From the NCBI GenBank assembly GCA_910587595.1, contig CAJULQ010000001.1, positions 310,001-374,000 on the forward strand: a stretch of 64,000 bases of DNA, given 5' to 3'. The DNA is from an uncultured Christensenellaceae bacterium (GTDB lineage: Bacteria > Bacillota > Clostridia > Christensenellales > Pumilibacteraceae). The translations under genes were made by a program, and so were the position numbers. Position 1 is the first letter of the stretch. Every line of letters begins with the position of its first letter. Positions 59,906 through 64,000 of this stretch are shown in pieces. A model generated the notes under the pieces. It was not told where the DNA came from. It saw nothing but the letters and a program-made list of their open reading frames with translations, and made no database searches.

Positions 59906-62425
59906 TTACGCCGTAACTTTTACATTACGGAAGATAGCTGCCGCACCGTTTGTGTACAATCCGAGCTTGCCGCTCGTAAATGCCCACGAATCGGTAACGT
60001 CCAATACAAGTTTGCCGTCTGCCCACACTTTGAATTTGTTGCCGCGCGCTTCGATTTTCAGCTTGTAGAACGTATCACTTTGCGTAAACGGATTGGATTG
60101 CCCCACAATAGCTGGTTGGCTTCCGTCGGCAAAGTCCAATCTTTCCAACCGAAGCAGACTGTTATTCACCGACAAGTAGTAGCCCTGAATGCTCCGATAA
60201 CTGTCAAACGTAGACGCCGCATAGTTGCCCGCACGGAATACAATACCCGCCGTGCTCGTACCCGATGCGCCTTCTAACTTCATTTCCAATTCCATCGTAA
60301 AGTCCGTAATGGTGCTATCGCCGAAATACACAAGCTGACGCGTACCTGCCTTAGCGTAGTGACCGCCGTCTTTCAGCTTCCAAATCGTTTTGTAGTCGGC
60401 ACCCTTATCGGCATAATTTGCCAAACTTTGCTCATATTCGGGATTGAGAACGGCTGTCTCCACAAAACGCAAAGCCACTATGCCAAGCTTATCGGCACTC
60501 GCGCTTTCGATTTTTACAACGCCGTACCCCTCGTCCCGATCGAAGGTACCTATTAAAGTGCGCACATACTCACCCGCCGAAGGAGTATCTTCGGTGGAAG
60601 TAAGTTCGGGAAGCTGACATTCTTTGGCGTCGCCGCTACCGATTTGCACTTTTACTTTTTTACCGCCGTACGCTACGTTATACACCATCTCCAAGCCGTA
60701 GCGCGCTTTGCGAGGGAATTTGACCAAATAGGAAACATAGTCGCCTTGCGCGCCCAACGTGAGTTGTTTTACGCCCGTGAACGGAGGGTCGTTTTTTATC
60801 ACCTCTACGCCGCTGTTTTCGCCGAGCTTTGTTGCCTCGTTATAGGTGTTTTCTCTCAGATACGTATCCGCGCCCACAAACGCCGTGGCTTGTTTTGCTT
60901 CGCGCTCGTCGCTCATACCCATTGCCACATGGCTGAATGCCGTGTAGCCAACCGTGGCGTCGCCTATCGACTTATACCCGATTTTGCCCGATTGCACCGT
61001 AAGTTCTGCGTTATCGATTTTGGTCATGTTGTCGAATACAACGTCCACCTTGCCGTCACGTGCCGCCACGCGAACGGTGTGCAGTTTGTCTGCCGCAAAA
61101 TTGTTTACTAACGTACCCGATGCAACCTCTTGCGCAACACCTGCCACCGTTTTATTAAGCTTTACGGTTTTTGCCGCAAGATCGAGTTGCACGTCGCAAT
61201 AGTTATTTTCGTCGGTATAACCGAATATAAACGTATTTGCGTTGTTGCCCGTAATGTTGAACTCCGCCGTAAAGTTGGCATTTGCCGACGCTTTACTCAA
61301 AAGGTAATCGCCGCTTTCGTCAAACTTATCTTCGTCTGTGCCGTTTGCGTAGAATGCGGGCGGCGTGGGCTTTACGCTCCCTTCGAGCGTTGTGCCTACC
61401 GACATCATGGTACCATTAAAGGTAAGACGGTCGATACCCAAGCTGCGGTTGGGGCCTCCGGAAGAGTTGAGATAATGATACACCAAGTAGTGAGAATCCA
61501 TATCGGGGCCGAGCACGGTAGACGAGTGACCTATACCTTTTAACGCGCTCTCGGTACTGAGAGCAAGCGGGTTGTTTATTGCACGGGTAAAGTTATAATC
61601 ATACCCGCCTTCAAGCGTTGTTGCCGTAGCATACGCAATACGGTATCCGTCACTTGCCACGTGGTTGCCGGTATACGTAAGATAGTAAATACCGTCGCGC
61701 TTTAAGATATACGGACCTTCCGTCCAACCACCGATACTTGTATTAAGTAGCGTAGGTAATTTAGAAGTGTTTATATGGAGCATATCATCCATACGAGCCA
61801 TTATAATACCGTTATTCGACGCATACGAAAAGTACATTTTCTCGTCGTCGTCAATAAGAACCGACCCGTCGATTTGCAGTCTTACTTGCGACTGTGCATT
61901 GTTCTCAAACGGACCTTCGGGCTTGTCGGCGGTAAGTATAAAGCACTCACCTCCGGTATGCGACGTATACATATGGAACTTGCCGTTAAAGTAGTACACT
62001 TCGGGTGCATACGCAGCAGCCGTCACGTCGTCCTCCGACACGTAACCTTCTTTTAATCCCTCACCTGTCATCGGTGCCCAAGTAATAAGGTCTGCCGATT
62101 TGTAACCGCGCACGCCGGTTTCCGAATCGAGTGTGGAACAATACAGATAATACATGCCGTTGTGCCGCATAACGAACGGGTCGCCTATTCCGTAGCCGCG
62201 CCACTGATTGGCGATCGTAACGTCTGCTCCCATAAGGTATTCGTTATACGCTTTGTTGTCATACGTGGAAAACACCGTTTTGGGATCGGTATATCCCGTA
62301 TAATCGTCTTCCGTCACCTCTAAGGGAGGCGGTTGATCGCTCTTTTTCTTCTTGTTGCAAGCAGCCATCGAAAACAGCATACTAAGCGCCAAAACACATA
62401 CCGCTATTTTACGAAATAACTTCAT
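59906..62425 (-). CDS. GH43-like secreted lipoprotein, paralogue of the next gene
   Basis: An 839-residue surface enzyme with a lipoprotein signal (VLALSMLFSMAAC) followed by a Lys/Ser/Pro linker. GH43 parts match the paralogue: GIGDPFVMRHNGMYYLYCS, AAYAPEVYYFNGKFHMY, QIDGSVLIDDDEKMYFSY and WTEGPYILKRDGIYYLTYTG. Two LamG/DUF1080-like domains and a CBM6-like domain follow, ending AAIFRNVKVTA. AGGAGG touches an ATG at 62434 but stands nine bases from the ATG at 62425, which I therefore chose. The two paralogues share domain order but clearly differ in sequence, so they probably cleave different linkages of one glycan. Confidence 0.9.
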   Translation of the reverse strand: MKLFRKIAVCVLALSMLFSMAACNKKKKSDQPPPLEVTEDDYTGYTDPKTVFSTYDNKAYNEYLMGADVTIANQWRGYGIGDPFVMRHNGMYYLYCSTLDSETGVRGYKSADLITWAPMTGEGLKEGYVSEDDVTAAAYAPEVYYFNGKFHMYTSHTGGECFILTADKPEGPFENNAQSQVRLQIDGSVLIDDDEKMYFSYASNNGIIMARMDDMLHINTSKLPTLLNTSIGGWTEGPYILKRDGIYYLTYTGNHVASDGYRIAYATATTLEGGYDYNFTRAINNPLALSTESALKGIGHSSTVLGPDMDSHYLVYHYLNSSGGPNRSLGIDRLTFNGTMMSVGTTLEGSVKPTPPAFYANGTDEDKFDESGDYLLSKASANANFTAEFNITGNNANTFIFGYTDENNYCDVQLDLAAKTVKLNKTVAGVAQEVASGTLVNNFAADKLHTVRVAARDGKVDVVFDNMTKIDNAELTVQSGKIGYKSIGDATVGYTAFSHVAMGMSDEREAKQATAFVGADTYLRENTYNEATKLGENSGVEVIKNDPPFTGVKQLTLGAQGDYVSYLVKFPRKARYGLEMVYNVAYGGKKVKVQIGSGDAKECQLPELTSTEDTPSAGEYVRTLIGTFDRDEGYGVVKIESASADKLGIVALRFVETAVLNPEYEQSLANYADKGADYKTIWKLKDGGHYAKAGTRQLVYFGDSTITDFTMELEMKLEGASGTSTAGIVFRAGNYAASTFDSYRSIQGYYLSVNNSLLRLERLDFADGSQPAIVGQSNPFTQSDTFYKLKIEARGNKFKVWADGKLVLDVTDSWAFTSGKLGLYTNGAAAIFRNVKVTA

Positions 62426-62446
62426 CTTAGTCATCCTCCTTGATTG

Positions 62447-64000
62447 TTAGGCAACCGCGGCGTTGCTATCGGCTTTGGCTAACGTTCCATCCGCTTTCAC
62501 ACGGATAAACGTAGCTTCGTTTGCCGCGTCACCCACCGTATACGATGCGTCCGGCAGCGTTATGACGCAACCGCCGTACGAGTCGGCAAACGCCGATTGA
62601 TCGGGACCCCATATCCATCCCTCGACCATAGTCAATCCGAATACGGCGTCTTTATTGCAACCGAACGAACTATACTCAAGCGTAAACGTAAATTGATTTA
62701 TACCGTTTGCCTTATTAAAAGTTACGGTTCCTATCTTATTTACATCCGAAGGTGTCCACCAAGCACCCGTCGCCAAATACACGTTGCCGTCGCTTGCAAT
62801 TTTAAGAATATAATCGTTCTGCCAGCCGCCCTTTGCTTCGCCTATATCCAAATATACCAATATAAGCTCGGTGGAATTTGCAACGTTTTGAACGGGATTA
62901 TGGCTCGTGGCGAAATCGCTTTCGGTGACAAACGAGAACGTTACACCACTATCGTTGCGAGATACTTTTGCATGGAAATTATCCATTCCGTTACCGAACC
63001 GAATCTTATAATCACGTAAATCCAGCTCGTCTTGGGGATAGTTTACACTGTTCTCAAACGGCACATTGTTTTTACCGATACGCACGTAGTCGTTGGGGAT
63101 AGCGGGATCTACGAATGCCAAGCCGTCCACACCTTTCATTTCGCCGTTTCCGCTCCATCCGTCCCAATCTTCCGGCGACACCCGGTTTTGTCCGAACGTT
63201 ACGCCCACGATATCGGTGCGACTTACGCCCATAAACGTATACGGTAAGGTAAAGAATACAACCGGCGCGCTTTCTGTTCCCTCGATTTTCATAGACAATC
63301 CGGTCGTGTCTATATTGGTATTCGCGCCGCGCACCGCCGAGATCGTTTTGCCTGCGTTCAGATAGAACGTATAATCGGTATCGTCTTTGCCGTGTCGGCT
63401 CGCTCCCGTATCCACGAAGATTTCGATTCTGCCCGCAAACGCATGGCTACCCGCAAACTTAAATTCGAAGCCGTTTTCGCCGCGCGTTACGTACGGCACG
63501 AAGCTTGCAAAATTTTCGTCCTTTGCGCCGAACGCATTGCCGAGCTGTGCGTAGTCCCGCGCCAAGTATATATCGCCGAGAGCTTTCTCACCGGCAGTTG
63601 CCAACTCGTCTAAGCCCAACGTAAGCTCTTTGGTAATATAGCCGTCCTTGCTTACGGTTACCGTGGTGGCATATCCTTTTATCGCTTGACTAAAAGCACC
63701 GCTTGCGTCCGATGTGAGAGTAAACTCGCCTTTTGCATTTACTATCGTAACGGTAGCATCGGTCACGTTGCCGTCTATATCAGTAACGGTACCTGTAAGC
63801 GTAATATCGGGGATATCCGCCGTTGCAGTCATCTGCGCATCTTTCACCAGCGAATCACCCGTAAGCGCCGCAAACTCCGTAGCGGTTATCGTGAGCGTTT
63901 CGGTTTCGTACCCGTCAAGCACAAACGTGAGCGTCACGTCGGCATACGTGGTTACGTTCAATATCGTATAATTGCCGTCGGTTCCGGTTTGCGCCGTAAG
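62447..64000 (-). CDS. large surface protein with carboxypeptidase-regulatory-like repeats (N-terminus beyond window)
   Basis: The frame is open to the window edge; at least 518 residues are visible and the start is outside. At least two repeats of the TGTVTDIDGNVTDATVTIVN type are seen, typical of carboxypeptidase-regulatory-like beta-sandwich domains, preceded by the end of another (ETETLTITATEF). After about 150 residues, two larger beta domains follow (YAQLGNAFGAKDENFASFV; LDLRDYKIRFGNGMDNFHA) that look like CBM9-like sugar-binding domains. There is no LPXTG or membrane anchor at the C-terminus (KADSNAAVA). It lies 22 bases before the GH43 lipoprotein, probably in the same operon, and may bind the target glycan. 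Confidence 0.8.
   Translation of the reverse strand, partial: LTAQTGTDGNYTILNVTTYADVTLTFVLDGYETETLTITATEFAALTGDSLVKDAQMTATADIPDITLTGTVTDIDGNVTDATVTIVNAKGEFTLTSDASGAFSQAIKGYATTVTVSKDGYITKELTLGLDELATAGEKALGDIYLARDYAQLGNAFGAKDENFASFVPYVTRGENGFEFKFAGSHAFAGRIEIFVDTGASRHGKDDTDYTFYLNAGKTISAVRGANTNIDTTGLSMKIEGTESAPVVFFTLPYTFMGVSRTDIVGVTFGQNRVSPEDWDGWSGNGEMKGVDGLAFVDPAIPNDYVRIGKNNVPFENSVNYPQDELDLRDYKIRFGNGMDNFHAKVSRNDSGVTFSFVTESDFATSHNPVQNVANSTELILVYLDIGEAKGGWQNDYILKIASDGNVYLATGAWWTPSDVNKIGTVTFNKANGINQFTFTLEYSSFGCNKDAVFGLTMVEGWIWGPDQSAFADSYGGCVITLPDASYTVGDAANEATFIRVKADGTLAKADSNAAVA

Overview
The window looks like chromosomal DNA of a Gram-positive bacterium of the Bacillota, most likely an uncultured, gut-type Clostridia lineage. 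The case rests on a lon/clpX/clpP/trigger-factor cluster, SepF, RqcH, PyrR, PyrK-type dihydroorotate dehydrogenase, NfnAB, a RibU ECF transporter under an FMN riboswitch, CCA-encoding tRNA genes and strong GGAGG ribosome sites. The lineage is an inference; no rRNA is present. All coordinates and motifs were read by eye.

Region 1 (1-7.5 kb): protein quality control. Lon (3' end outside the window), ClpX, ClpP and trigger factor run on the minus strand; RqcH (NFACT) starts divergently from trigger factor through back-to-back consensus promoters. Region 2 (7.5-18 kb): a minus-strand operon starting at a consensus promoter at 18.0 kb: ATP-grasp ligase, YggS, SepF, LspA, RluD, PyrR, PyrB, PyrC, PyrF, PyrK, PyrD, PyrE and two small membrane proteins, closed by a bidirectional terminator. 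It carries all of UMP synthesis except carbamoyl phosphate synthetase. Region 3 (18-25 kb): riboflavin transporter with its FMN riboswitch, a NadD-YqeK-RsfS triple fusion, Obg, NfnB, NfnA and endonuclease III. Region 4 (25-38.5 kb): DUF3343 protein and divergent cysteine desulfurase, PucR-type regulator, sulfhydrylase, ComF, IlvE, YigZ, TyrS, an aminotransferase, a Gx transporter/NusG-II/ApbE module, DegV and a cation exchanger.

Region 5 (38.6-41.5 kb) is the most unusual: a lipoprotein, an ECF sigma factor and a membrane-anchored anti-sigma-like protein. The lipoprotein and the anti-sigma-like protein share a 617-bp segment that is identical base for base and encodes their extracytoplasmic domains. 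Region 6 (41.5-42.5 kb) has tRNA-Lys, tRNA-Gly, a DNA glycosylase and tRNA-Ala. Region 7 (42.5-48.7 kb) is an AT-richer, tightly overlapping string of small plus-strand genes typical of plasmid/ICE accessory DNA (ArdA antirestriction protein, PcfK-like, PcfJ-like, a SLOG-like protein, several acidic unknowns), with no integrase or relaxase in view.

Region 8 (48.7-64 kb, minus strand) is a plant-polysaccharide utilisation operon: a large surface protein (N-terminus outside the window), two GH43 lipoproteins, GH2, cytoplasmic GH43, GH31, GH78, an SGNH hydrolase and galactokinase. Galactokinase carries a frameshift, and the GH78 gene appears to have another near its start.

Three genes (nth, the cation exchanger and the DNA glycosylase) have a consensus promoter whose -10 box lies exactly six bases before the start codon and lack a ribosome site, so they are probably leaderless.
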